From the NCBI RefSeq assembly GCF_002310815.1, contig NZ_CP011032.1:3140001-3204000 (forward strand): a DNA stretch of 64,000 bases, read 5' to 3'. Shown here piece after piece: positions 18,672 to 27,291 of this stretch. The notes beneath the pieces were generated by a model that saw only the letters and a list, made by a program, of their open reading frames with translations, did not search any database and had not been told where the DNA came from. The DNA comes from Pseudoalteromonas tunicata. Its GTDB lineage: Bacteria > Pseudomonadota > Gammaproteobacteria > Enterobacterales > Alteromonadaceae. Each line of letters starts with the position of its first letter. Position 1 is the first letter of the stretch. The translations under genes and the position numbers were made by a program.

Positions 18672-20318
18672 ATGACACTATACAAACTGATTGCTGCCAG
18701 CTTATTACTTGGCAGCAGTTTTTCGGCATTAGCCGAATTTGAACTTATTCATAACGTTAAGGGTTACACCCTCACCCGCCAAGGTGATCTTAAAACGTTT
18801 TCAACACTCGTCTTTAAGGATGGCAAAGTGGTGCGAACTGGAGATGAAGGCTTATTAAAAAGTTACAGCCAAGCAAAAAAAATTGATGGCAAACAACACG
18901 TACTGTTACCTGGCTTAATTGATGCCCATGGTCATGTCATTGGTTTGGGGCAAAACTTAGTGCAACTTGAGCTACGCAATACCCGCTCAAAAGCCGAAAT
19001 TGGTGAGCAGTTAAGCCGTTTTGCCCAAGATAAATCTGGCTGGATTATTGGCCGTGGTTGGAATCAAGAAAACTGGCCAACAAAACAATTTCCAACAGCA
19101 GCTGACTTGGACAAATACGTGAGCGATCGCCCTGTTATTTTATCGCGTGTTGATGGCCATGCGGTGTGGGTCAATAGCAAAGCGATGGCACTTGCAGGCA
19201 TTAACTCAAACACTAAAGCCCCTGCCGGCGGCGAGATTTTACGTTTAGCCAATGGGGAGCCAAGTGGTATTTTTATTGATAAAGCCGAAGAGCTTATTCG
19301 TGTTCATCAACCAAAACCAAGTAAAGAGCAGTTAAATGCGGCACTTGATGCGGCAGGTAAACACTTGCTAGCGCTGGGTATTACCTCAGTACATGATGCG
19401 GGCATTGATTACCCAACATGGCAAATATACAAAGAACGCGATGCGGCGCACACTATGCCGATGCGTATTTTTGCCATGCTAAGCGCTGCCGATCCTAAAC
19501 TTGAAACCATGCTCCAAGCTGGTGTTTATAAAGATCAACAAGACTTCTTGTCGATTCGTAGTGTCAAAATCTATGCCGATGGGGCTTTAGGTAGCCGAGG
19601 CGCTGCATTGATTGATGATTACGCCGACCGCCCAGGTCACAAAGGGTTAATGCTCGAAAGCCAAGAAAAGCTTGAGCAATTGTTTGAGCTCAGTTTTAAA
19701 TATGGTTTTAGCGCCAATACCCATGCTATCGGCGATATGGCCAACCATACCGTGCTGGATGCCTACGAAAATACCTTTAAAAAAACCGGCGGCAAATTAC
19801 TGCGCAATCGCATTGAACATGCTCAAATTGTCACCCCAGCTGATATTCCGCGCTTTAAAAGCTTAGGAATTATTCCCTCAATGCAACCTGTTCATGCCAC
19901 ATCCGATATGCACATGGCAGAACAACGCCTTAATGCCATGCAATTACAAGGCGCGTACGCATGGCAAAGTTTTTTAAATCAGGGCTCAAAAGTAGCGGCA
20001 GGCTCAGACTTCCCGGTTGAACTGGCCAATATTTTTGATGGTTTGTATGCTGCAATTACGCGCATGGATCACAACCAACAACCCGAACTTGGCTGGCGCA
20101 ATAACGAAGCGCTCAGTCGTAAAGATGCGTTTAAAGCCTTTAGCCTAGATGCAGCCTATGCAGCGCATCAAGAGTTTAAATTAGGTTCACTTGAACAAGG
20201 AAAATGGGCTGATTTTATTTTGATTGATCAAGATATTTTTACCATTGATGCGGCCGATATTTATAAAACCCAAGTACTTGAAACCTGGTTAGCTGGTGAG
20301 CAAAAATATAAACGATAA
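18672..20318 (+). CDS. Periplasmic amidohydrolase (YtcJ/Amidohydrolase 3 type)
   Basis: A metal-dependent hydrolase of 548 residues with an N-terminal signal peptide (cleavage after SALA near residue 22), so it acts in the periplasm. Landmarks are the HxH metal pair in LIDAHGHV, a long SVHDAGID strand, carboxylated-lysine-type KIYADGALGSRGA, the later histidines in NTHAIGD and RIEHAQIV, and the Asp in GSDFPVE. Relatives cleave cyclic amides, formamides or N-acyl groups; the substrate is unknown. The ATG at 18672 was chosen because it begins the signal peptide. The gene stands alone. Confidence 0.9.
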   Translation: MTLYKLIAASLLLGSSFSALAEFELIHNVKGYTLTRQGDLKTFSTLVFKDGKVVRTGDEGLLKSYSQAKKIDGKQHVLLPGLIDAHGHVIGLGQNLVQLELRNTRSKAEIGEQLSRFAQDKSGWIIGRGWNQENWPTKQFPTAADLDKYVSDRPVILSRVDGHAVWVNSKAMALAGINSNTKAPAGGEILRLANGEPSGIFIDKAEELIRVHQPKPSKEQLNAALDAAGKHLLALGITSVHDAGIDYPTWQIYKERDAAHTMPMRIFAMLSAADPKLETMLQAGVYKDQQDFLSIRSVKIYADGALGSRGAALIDDYADRPGHKGLMLESQEKLEQLFELSFKYGFSANTHAIGDMANHTVLDAYENTFKKTGGKLLRNRIEHAQIVTPADIPRFKSLGIIPSMQPVHATSDMHMAEQRLNAMQLQGAYAWQSFLNQGSKVAAGSDFPVELANIFDGLYAAITRMDHNQQPELGWRNNEALSRKDAFKAFSLDAAYAAHQEFKLGSLEQGKWADFILIDQDIFTIDAADIYKTQVLETWLAGEQKYKR

Positions 20319-20395
20319 ATTCACCTCGTTTTGATACACATCAACTAAAAAATTTGCACTGCCTTTATGCTGAGTAATCTTAGTTAAAGGCAGTG

Positions 20396-21553
20396 ATGAT
20401 GAATAAAGATTTAATAATTATTGGCGCAGGTCCAAGCGCTCTTGCACTGGCAAAAGCCCTAGCTCACAGCCGCCTCAATATCACCTTGATTGAACAGCAA
20501 AGCCAGCAACAATGCGCCCAGCCAGACTATGATGGCCGCGATATTGCACTCACTCATCAATCATTGGCTATTTTAAAACAGTTTGATATTTGGTCGAAGC
20601 TGCAAGCACATCCCATTGCAGCGGCCAAGGTACAAGATGGTCATTCGCCCTATACACTTAATTTTTGCGAACACACACAACCACTTGGCTTTTTAGTGTC
20701 AAATCATCACCTGCGCCAAGCTTTATATGAAACAGTTGCACCGCAGCCAAATGTTAACTTTATTTGGCAAACCAAAGTGCAACAAGTAATAAAAAGTGAA
20801 CTTGGCTATCGCGTCACACTCTGTGATGGCCGCCAATTTGATACTCCACTGTTAGTGGCTGCAGACTCTCGCTTTTCAGCAACGCGACGCCAAGTGGGAA
20901 TAAGCGCCACTATCAAAGATTTTGCCCGCACCGCGATTGTTTGTCGGATGCGCCACCAATTAGCCCATCAATGCACAGCTCATGAGTGCTTTCATTACGG
21001 CCATACATTAGCGATTTTGCCCTTAAGTGAAGGTGAATCATCAATTGTGGTCACGGCAAATACAGACAAAGCTGCCGATTTATTGGCATTAAGTGATGAT
21101 GAGTTCAACCGATTTATTACTAATGCTTTAGCTCATAGTCTAGGAGATATGCAATTAAGTACTGCGCGCTTTTCATATCCATTGGTAGGCGTATTTGCAG
21201 CGTATTTTAGTAAAGCGCATGTCGCATTACTTGGTGATGCTGCTGTGGGCATGCATCCGGTTACTGCTCATGGCTTTAACTTAGGATTAGTGGGTGCAAC
21301 ACGTTTGGCAAAAGTGATTTCTGAAGCTATTGATAAAAACGACACCTACTACAGCGAGCAGACACTTGCGGCCTATCACAGCGAACAGCAAAAAGAAGCG
21401 AGAATGATGTACTATGGCACCAACGGCATAGTGCAGTTATTTACCAGTGAAAATCCACCTGCTAAATTAGCACGAAAAATATTGCTGCGTTTTTCCAATC
21501 ACTTTCCACCGCTAAAACAAGCAATTACAGCCAAGCTCACGCAATATGGCTGA
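20396..21553 (+). CDS. ubiM: FAD-dependent ubiquinone hydroxylase (UbiM-like)
   Basis: A flavoprotein monooxygenase of the UbiH/UbiF/PHBH family, 385 residues. The FAD-binding motif GAGPSALALAKAL stands at the N-terminus, and the second FAD motif reads GDAAVGMHPVTAHGFNLGL instead of the UbiH-type GDAAHxxHPxxGQGxNLG. That variant is characteristic, as I recall it, of UbiM, which performs hydroxylations of the ubiquinone ring. It would need oxygen and act at the inner membrane. AAAGG precedes the two in-frame ATG codons (20396 and 20399); I took the first. Another UbiH-family hydroxylase is the main alternative. Confidence 0.72.
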   Translation: MMNKDLIIIGAGPSALALAKALAHSRLNITLIEQQSQQQCAQPDYDGRDIALTHQSLAILKQFDIWSKLQAHPIAAAKVQDGHSPYTLNFCEHTQPLGFLVSNHHLRQALYETVAPQPNVNFIWQTKVQQVIKSELGYRVTLCDGRQFDTPLLVAADSRFSATRRQVGISATIKDFARTAIVCRMRHQLAHQCTAHECFHYGHTLAILPLSEGESSIVVTANTDKAADLLALSDDEFNRFITNALAHSLGDMQLSTARFSYPLVGVFAAYFSKAHVALLGDAAVGMHPVTAHGFNLGLVGATRLAKVISEAIDKNDTYYSEQTLAAYHSEQQKEARMMYYGTNGIVQLFTSENPPAKLARKILLRFSNHFPPLKQAITAKLTQYG

Positions 21554-21555
21554 AA

Positions 21556-21789
21556 TTAACTGACTTGCTCATGTTGATAACGATGCAATTTATAAAGGTG
21601 GTAAATATTAACCAAAGAGAGTAATCCATTGGTGATTGCCACCGGCCACGCAGTAATAGCCACACCATAAAAAGTAAATGCAATACAGCCCGCTAAGTTT
21701 AACCAACGTAGCTTTGTGACGTTGCTCATCATTAATGAGGCGACTAATAATACTGATGCTAAATAACCTAAATATTCCCAGCTCATCAT
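21556..21789 (-). CDS. Small inner-membrane protein (YgjV-like)
   Basis: A 77-residue protein with about three membrane helices (SWEYLGYLASVLLVASLMMS, an LNLAGCIAFTFYGVAI helix, and LLSLVNIYHLYKL). The pattern resembles one half of the YgjV inner-membrane family and PQ-loop-like small proteins. The function is unknown. GAGGTGA lies just before the paired ATG codons. It converges with the UbiM-like gene, with 2 bases between them. Confidence 0.7.
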   Translation of the reverse strand: MMSWEYLGYLASVLLVASLMMSNVTKLRWLNLAGCIAFTFYGVAITAWPVAITNGLLSLVNIYHLYKLHRYQHEQVS

Positions 21790-21916
21790 TCACCTCATTA
21801 AGTTTTACTACTTAGTTGGTAGTCAGAATAAAAAAACCAATCCACTCAATAGCCCACTGAATTTGTTTACCAACTTGCGCAGGGACGTTCAGTCACGGGA
21901 TAACTCCACAACTAAT

Positions 21917-21932
21917 TCGATTAAATAATCGA
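21917..21932. promoter_or_regulatory. Palindrome upstream of the Crp-type regulator gene
   Basis: TCGATTA and TAATCGA form a perfect dyad around two bases, about 130 bases before the regulator's ATG and 127 bases upstream of the divergent membrane-protein gene. The 16-base size and symmetry suit a Crp/Fnr-type dimer, though the sequence is neither the canonical Crp nor Fnr site. A role as an autoregulatory operator is inference. Confidence 0.35.
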
Positions 21933-22061
21933 GCTAAATATAGAATAAAGGCTTTTTCTTTTCATTGTGGATTGGTGTAAATTAACAAAGATGTTAAGGT
22001 CTTGCAGTTTTTAATTAAAGGACAATTGTCCGAACCCCAGAGTAAGAGAGCGCCCACGGTT

Positions 22062-22718
22062 ATGTTCCAATATCATTTCTCCTCAAATTTGGTTGAGCAA
22101 CTGCTGTCATTTGCTGGCAATAGCTTTAATCAAGAGAAAGAAAAAACCTTACTACATCAAGGGCAACCATTTACAAAACTCTTGTTGGTACGCTCTGGCA
22201 CAGTGTCGTTTAGTTATGATGTTGGCAACGGGCGCAGGTTATTACTTGGGCAACTCGATTGCAATAATACGCTGATCGGTGAAATTGAAGCGCTCAACAA
22301 TAAACCAGGTATCTACACCGTCACCTCAAAAAGTGATGTCTGCTATAACCTAATTGAGCTTAAACATTGGCGTGAGTTATTACTGAGCCAACCTGAACTC
22401 AGTTTGTATACTGCGCAAAGTATTGCGGCAAAATTTGCTGAAAATCAGCAGGTAAACCTCGACAAACTGTTACTTCCCCTTAGTTATAATATTGCTAAAG
22501 ATTGCTTAACCCGTGCTCGTCACAGCGGCCCAACCACACTCCGCCCTTATCAAACTGTGATTGCAGAGGCCGAACGATTTGCCACCACAGAGCGTGCTTA
22601 TCGCCGTGTAGTCAGTGAATTAGTTGAAAAAGGCTTAGTCTCGCGCACCGATTCAGGCTTAAAACCAGTTGATGAAGAAGCACTTGAAGAATTTATCGAT
22701 AATTTTTTACAACGCTAA
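22062..22718 (+). CDS. Crp/Fnr-family transcriptional regulator
   Basis: A 218-residue regulator with an N-terminal cyclic-nucleotide-binding-type beta barrel (about 20-120, LLLVRSGTVSFSYDVGNGRR) and a C-terminal winged helix (about 160-205, FATTERAYRRVVSELVEKGL). It lacks the Fnr cluster of cysteines, and the phosphate-binding cassette RxS of Crp is not evident, so the signal is unknown. It resembles the YeiL group. I chose the ATG at 22062, preceded by GAGAG; a TTG 60 bases upstream is in frame but poorly supported. A palindrome in the upstream gap may be its operator. Confidence 0.85.
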   Translation: MFQYHFSSNLVEQLLSFAGNSFNQEKEKTLLHQGQPFTKLLLVRSGTVSFSYDVGNGRRLLLGQLDCNNTLIGEIEALNNKPGIYTVTSKSDVCYNLIELKHWRELLLSQPELSLYTAQSIAAKFAENQQVNLDKLLLPLSYNIAKDCLTRARHSGPTTLRPYQTVIAEAERFATTERAYRRVVSELVEKGLVSRTDSGLKPVDEEALEEFIDNFLQR

Positions 22719-22743
22719 TTTCAATTAAATAACTCCAGTAAAT

Positions 22744-22770
22744 AAAAAAGGCCAATAAATGGCCTTTTTT
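22744..22770. terminator. Bidirectional intrinsic terminator
   Basis: AAAAAAGGCC and GGCCTTTTTT pair around a 7-base loop between the convergent regulator and phosphoribosyltransferase genes. Confidence 0.9.
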
Positions 22771-22795
22771 ATTTACTATCAGCGAATTAGTTAGA

Positions 22796-23359
22796 TTACT
22801 TTACTAACAAATGCTGAATATTCGTTAAATCAGTTTTACCTGAAATAATTTCGTCTGGCGTTAAACCCGATAATTCATGTGGAAAGACTAACCATTCATC
22901 TGACTCATGAATAAAGTAGTCAGGCTTCATATCCACTTTAGTATTTTTTGGTTTGTAATATGGGCAAGCAACACGCACGTCTGCTGGCATATTTAAACGC
23001 ATTAATTCTTTCAGTTTTTCTTTTAACGCATAAATACTGCGACCTGAATCAAATACATCATCAACAATCAGCAATGAGTTATTCGCATTGGCGTTTTCAA
23101 TGATGTAATGCAAACCATGCACTTTAATGTCTTTAGATTGCTGGTTAATACCATAATAAGACGACGTACGTACCGCAATATGATCTGTCTCAACGCCTTT
23201 AAAATCGTAATATTCTTGTACTGCGATGCCAATTGGTGCACCGCCACGCCAAATACCAATAATGAAATCTGGGCGGAAACCATCTTCATAAACCTGTGCG
23301 GCAACACGGAACGAATCCTCAAGTAGTTGCTGAGCTGTGATATAACGTTTATCTGACAT
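22796..23359 (-). CDS. Hypoxanthine-type phosphoribosyltransferase
   Basis: A 187-residue type I phosphoribosyltransferase. The PRPP-binding loop is LLIVDDVFDSGRSI near residues 95-108, and the pyrophosphate-loop region is IIGIWRGGAPIG near residue 33. The fold and length suit purine salvage in the cytoplasm, converting a free base and PRPP to a nucleotide. It differs from the short E. coli Hpt and Gpt; hypoxanthine or xanthine are both possible substrates. GGGGAG stands before the ATG. It is single, with a strong terminator. Confidence 0.85.
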   Translation of the reverse strand: MSDKRYITAQQLLEDSFRVAAQVYEDGFRPDFIIGIWRGGAPIGIAVQEYYDFKGVETDHIAVRTSSYYGINQQSKDIKVHGLHYIIENANANNSLLIVDDVFDSGRSIYALKEKLKELMRLNMPADVRVACPYYKPKNTKVDMKPDYFIHESDEWLVFPHELSGLTPDEIISGKTDLTNIQHLLVK

Positions 23360-23480
23360 GTGTGCTCCCCATTATTCAGAAAAGGACTGTGTAGCAAAAA
23401 TTGGTGGCGGATCTTAATACAAAAGCGTGGACTTTGGTTATTAATTTCGCAAGTTTGGCTTAATTTAGAGCAAAAATACT

Positions 23481-23508
23481 AAAAAAAGCTTAAATCCATG
23501 CTTTTTGT
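23481..23508 (-). terminator. Intrinsic terminator of the urea transporter gene
   Basis: On the minus strand AAAAAGC and GCTTTTT form a stem around a 10-base loop and run on into more T residues. It lies about 50 bases past the transporter's stop codon. Confidence 0.65.
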
Positions 23509-23556
23509 TATAAAAAACTTAATAACCAAAATATCTTCATTCAGCCGCTCAGCAGA

Positions 23557-24420
23557 TTAAAGTTTATAAATACGCCACTTTTCAACGCTCAAAACAAGCC
23601 AGGTCGCCAATACAAATGGCGCAGTTAATGCGGTTATACCTAAGCTCAACGCCACCAGCATAAAACAAAGACTAATTAACACTGCTCCCAATAGCGGCCA
23701 TAATGTTTTTCGATTAGCAAAAACCAAACTACACAGCACCGCATTAAACCCCAATAACCCCGCCATAGCAGGTTCACTTAATCCAAATAAAGGCATTACT
23801 AATGCAATTGCAGCAGCAACCAAAACCGTAATGATCGTTGCTTTAAATTGATTGATCGCAAGTCCCAGTATAATCAAAACACCTGCTAGGTTATTGCCCT
23901 GAAAAAACACTTGTGAAAATGCTTGCAAGGTACCTTGCAACACTGATGGTAATACCCAATCCCAACCTATATTTGCAACACCTGACACGGGTTGAATTCC
24001 AAAATGAGCTAAGCTAAGCAATAAAATCCAGCTCGCCACTACAAATGGGCTAGTCAATCCGCTGTACTGGCGTTTAATGCATTGCGCCATAATAACAGTG
24101 GCTAAAAAAACGAAACCGATTACTGCAGGCCAAATCACCCACATTGCATCTGGATAAAAAAAGCTGGCTCCAAGCGCAACCAATGCGCCATTAAAACCAA
24201 AAACCCCTTGCTGATATGCGCACTGGTCATAATCACAAAACTTGGCTTGCAGCGAACCTAGCAATGCACCGAGTAACATTGCTAGGGCTTGCCAAGGCAC
24301 ACTCATCCAAACAGCCAGTAAAAATAACCCGCCCGATACTGCATTATTTTGCAGCATGACTTGGCCAAGGCCACGAAAAACCAGCTTAATAAAAGGTATC
24401 AGTTGCTTAATTGGGCTCAT
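23557..24420 (-). CDS. Urea transporter family protein
   Basis: A 287-residue inner-membrane protein with about ten hydrophobic segments in two similar halves, as in the urea transporter (UT) channel family. Recognisable family segments are FRGLGQVMLQNNAVSGGLFL near residue 15 and GVFGFNGALVALGAS near residue 72, with a related segment LLGFNAVLCSLVFA in the second half. It would passively conduct urea across the inner membrane. No urease or urea amidolyase gene lies in this window, so the use of the urea is unresolved. The start codon lacks a strong ribosome-binding site. Confidence 0.85.
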   Translation of the reverse strand: MSPIKQLIPFIKLVFRGLGQVMLQNNAVSGGLFLLAVWMSVPWQALAMLLGALLGSLQAKFCDYDQCAYQQGVFGFNGALVALGASFFYPDAMWVIWPAVIGFVFLATVIMAQCIKRQYSGLTSPFVVASWILLLSLAHFGIQPVSGVANIGWDWVLPSVLQGTLQAFSQVFFQGNNLAGVLIILGLAINQFKATIITVLVAAAIALVMPLFGLSEPAMAGLLGFNAVLCSLVFANRKTLWPLLGAVLISLCFMLVALSLGITALTAPFVLATWLVLSVEKWRIYKL

Positions 24421-24522
24421 CGTTGATTCGTTTACCTAAAATATGTGCACTCACCATAATATCGGCGCTTTATAAAGAATATCATCCGCCTTATCAAGCA
24501 GAATCAGCAATCAATAGCCATA

Positions 24523-24553
24523 AAAAAGCTCACTGAACACAGTGAGCTTTTAA
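24523..24553 (-). terminator. Intrinsic terminator of pepB
   Basis: AAAAGCTCACTG pairs perfectly with CAGTGAGCTTTT around a small loop, with A/T tracts on both sides, about 30 bases past the pepB stop codon. Confidence 0.88.
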
Positions 24554-24580
24554 AGTATATAAATGAAGCTGCTTTCGTAC

Positions 24581-25876
24581 TTACGCTTTTTCTAACAAAG
24601 TACGTGCAACGGTGCGCATACCCATAGTAGTAGCACCAGCAGCCCACTGCGCGCCTGCGCTATCTTGGAAACAACCAGCTAAATCGATGTGCACCCAACC
24701 TTGGCCTTCGTTTGGTACAAAACGAGATAAGAAGCCCGCAGCATTTGATGCACCACCAAAGCCACCGCCTTTTTGGGCACGACTATTGGCGGTATCGGCA
24801 TAAGCCGATGGACATTGTTGTTGATGCCATTTTTCAAGCGGTAATGGCCATGCAGCTTCAAATTCATCTTCGGCAAATTGTTGTACATCACGCACTAAGG
24901 CTTTATCTAAACCAAATAACGCATTGTATTGTGTGCCAACAGCCATTAACGCTGCACCTGTTAATGTTGCTGCATCAATAATTAATGGTGCGCCGGTTTC
25001 GCCTGCGGCCATTAAACCATCAGCTAATACTAAGCGACCTTCGGCATCGGTATTAACGATTTCAACCGTGGTACCATTTTTGTAAGTGAGGATATCGCCT
25101 AATTTATAAGCGCCGCCAGAAATTAAGTTTTCCGCACAACATAAAAACAGCTTGATGCGTTTATCGATACCACGACTAATCGCAAGGGCTAAACCAGCAG
25201 TAACAGTGGCTGCGCCGCCCATATCGCATTTCATGCCAAGCATACCTTCAGAAGGTTTAATTGAATAACCGCCTGAATCAAATGTAATGCCTTTACCAAC
25301 AAGCGCTGCGGCAACAGGAGCAGTTGCATCACCTGTAGGGTTGTAATCAAGCATTAATAACGCAGGTTTACGATCACTGCCACGGCCTACCGCATGAATA
25401 CCGACCCATTGGTGCTCAAGAAGTGCATCACCTTTAATGATTTGATAACTCACATGCTCTGGGGCTAATGATTGAATAAACTCAGCCGCTTTTTCAGCTA
25501 ATGATTCAGGGAAAACATCATCGGCAGTGCCGTTGATCATGGTACGTGCCCACGTCGCAGCTTGTTGTAATTGCGCTAATTCTGCTAAATCTGATTGCGC
25601 ATTCTCAACAAAGCTCACACCACTTAATTGCTTTGGACTAACAAAACCTTGATAAAATGCCCACTGGCTTTCAGTGCACCACGCATCGCCTGCTAATTGC
25701 ACCGCTTTAATACCTTGAGCGGCAATAGCACGACCTGCTTTTTGAATGTTTTTTAATGTTTCTTGCTCAGTTAAATGAATTAAAGCACCACTTTGATCAA
25801 ATGATAATTGGGTATTTTGGCCCCAGTGAGCCGCGGCAGCTTGTTCAGTCAAGCGAACAATAAAAGATTGTGACAT
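24581..25876 (-). CDS. pepB: Aminopeptidase B (M17 family)
   Basis: A cytoplasmic leucyl-aminopeptidase-family exopeptidase using two divalent metal ions. The 431-residue length is that of PepB rather than the longer PepA. The signature NTDAEGRLVLADGL is intact, as are the metal and active-site segments VGKGITFDSGGYSIKP and KCDMGGAA. The segment CCAENLISGGAYKLGDI is typical of PepB. It releases N-terminal residues from peptides for recycling. It is divergent from sfsA and has its own terminator. Confidence 0.95.
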   Translation of the reverse strand: MSQSFIVRLTEQAAAAHWGQNTQLSFDQSGALIHLTEQETLKNIQKAGRAIAAQGIKAVQLAGDAWCTESQWAFYQGFVSPKQLSGVSFVENAQSDLAELAQLQQAATWARTMINGTADDVFPESLAEKAAEFIQSLAPEHVSYQIIKGDALLEHQWVGIHAVGRGSDRKPALLMLDYNPTGDATAPVAAALVGKGITFDSGGYSIKPSEGMLGMKCDMGGAATVTAGLALAISRGIDKRIKLFLCCAENLISGGAYKLGDILTYKNGTTVEIVNTDAEGRLVLADGLMAAGETGAPLIIDAATLTGAALMAVGTQYNALFGLDKALVRDVQQFAEDEFEAAWPLPLEKWHQQQCPSAYADTANSRAQKGGGFGGASNAAGFLSRFVPNEGQGWVHIDLAGCFQDSAGAQWAAGATTMGMRTVARTLLEKA

Positions 25877-25967
25877 GTTGCGTTTCTCTTGCGTTTTATG
25901 AGTAGGTTGAGTCTACTATAGCCGATCAGTTCTCCCAACAGATTGAGACGAATATTGCGAGTAAACA

Positions 25968-26675
25968 ATGAAATTTGAGCCTGCACTTCAAAGCGCCACT
26001 TTAATTAAACGCTACAAACGTTTTTTAGTCGATATAGTCAAAGAAGATCACACACAATGCACCATTCACTGCGCCAATACTGGAGCAATGACCGGTTGCG
26101 CAGATTCAGGCTATCGGGCTTTTTATTCAACCAGCAGTAATACAAAACGCAAATACCCACATAGTTTAGAGCTCACACAAAACATGCAAGGTCAGCTTAT
26201 ATGTGTTAATACCGCCCTAGCTAATAAAATTGTGCTAGAAGCACTTCATTTAAACCAAATTCCTGAGCTTGATGGCTACAATACCATTACCGCAGAAGTA
26301 AAATATGGCAGTGAAAATAGTCGAATTGATATTTTATTAAGTCAAAATCAAACCGATAAATGCTATGTAGAAATTAAATCTGTCACCTTGCTAGGAGATA
26401 ATCACCAAGGATTCTTTCCTGATGCAGTGTCGACTCGAGGGCAAAAACATTTACGTGAACTCATTGAAATGAAACAACAAGGCCACAGAGCTGTGTTGTT
26501 ATTTTTAGTGCAGCACCAAGGCATACAATCTGTGAAACCAGCAGCTCACATTGACCCAAACTATGCACTTGGGATCAATGCGGCACTTAAAGCGGGGGTT
26601 GAAGTACTCTGTTATAACACGCATATTAGTGCCAAAGAGATAACCCTAAATAAAAGACTGACCTTTAGCTGTTAA
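25968..26675 (+). CDS. sfsA: SfsA family protein
   Basis: A 235-residue protein of the SfsA family, named for sugar fermentation stimulation in E. coli, where it sits just before dksA as here. It has an N-terminal OB-like part (VKEDHTQCTIHCANTGAM, with the family's HxxNTG-like motif as HCANTG) and a nuclease-like PD-(D/E)xK core including RIDILLS, CYVEIKSVTL and FPDAVSTRGQKHL. Its exact biochemical role is unsettled; DNA binding and nuclease activity have both been suggested. The neighbours fit the conserved sfsA-dksA-gluQ-pcnB order. Confidence 0.95.
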   Translation: MKFEPALQSATLIKRYKRFLVDIVKEDHTQCTIHCANTGAMTGCADSGYRAFYSTSSNTKRKYPHSLELTQNMQGQLICVNTALANKIVLEALHLNQIPELDGYNTITAEVKYGSENSRIDILLSQNQTDKCYVEIKSVTLLGDNHQGFFPDAVSTRGQKHLRELIEMKQQGHRAVLLFLVQHQGIQSVKPAAHIDPNYALGINAALKAGVEVLCYNTHISAKEITLNKRLTFSC

Positions 26676-26836
26676 TAAACGCTAACTGTCATAATAAAAT
26701 AATAAAAACTGCCTAAGTCTCAGTTATAGGTAATACTAATGAATTAATGCATAAAGTATTTGCCTAGGGTGTAAGTTTCTGGTATTTATACCCGCCGACT
26801 TTGACCGGGATTGAAAGTAAGGATTAGGAGAGTGTT

Positions 26837-27280
26837 ATGCCGGAGCAAAAAAAATTAGGTTTACTGGCTCAGGCGGGTGTTGAGCCGTACCAAGAAAAAC
26901 CAAATGAAGAATATATGAATGATGCGCAACTAGCTCATTTTAAATTGATTCTTGAAGCATGGCGCAATGACTTACGACAAGAAGTCGACCGCACAAAAAC
27001 GCATATGCAGGATGAAGCAGCAAACTTCCCTGATCCGGTTGACCGCGCAGCACAAGAAGAAGAGTTTTCTCTTGAGCTTCGTACTCGCGACCGTGAGCGT
27101 AAATTAATTAAGAAAATCGAAAAAACATTACAACTAATTGAAAATGATGATTTCGGTTACTGTGACTCATGTGGGATTGAAATTGGGATCCGCCGTTTAG
27201 AAGCGCGCCCAACAGCAGACCAATGTGTTGACTGTAAAACGTTGTCTGAAATCAAAGAAAAACAAGCGGGTCGTGGTTAA
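26837..27280 (+). CDS. dksA: RNA polymerase-binding transcription factor DksA
   Basis: DksA binds the secondary channel of RNA polymerase and acts with ppGpp in the stringent response. The 147-residue protein has the coiled-coil finger (about 35-110, with the tip [11 protein letters not shown] that carries the functional aspartates) and an intact zinc finger of four cysteines (CDSC then CVDC). AGGAGAG precedes the ATG. The upstream region to sfsA holds its promoter. It is followed 11 bases later by gluQ, so the two are probably co-transcribed. Confidence 0.97.
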   Translation: MPEQKKLGLLAQAGVEPYQEKPNEEYMNDAQLAHFKLILEAWRNDLRQEVDRTKTHMQDEAANFPDPVDRAAQEEEFSLELRTRDRERKLIKKIEKTLQLIENDDFGYCDSCGIEIGIRRLEARPTADQCVDCKTLSEIKEKQAGRG

Positions 27281-27291
27281 TACTCTGTAGT

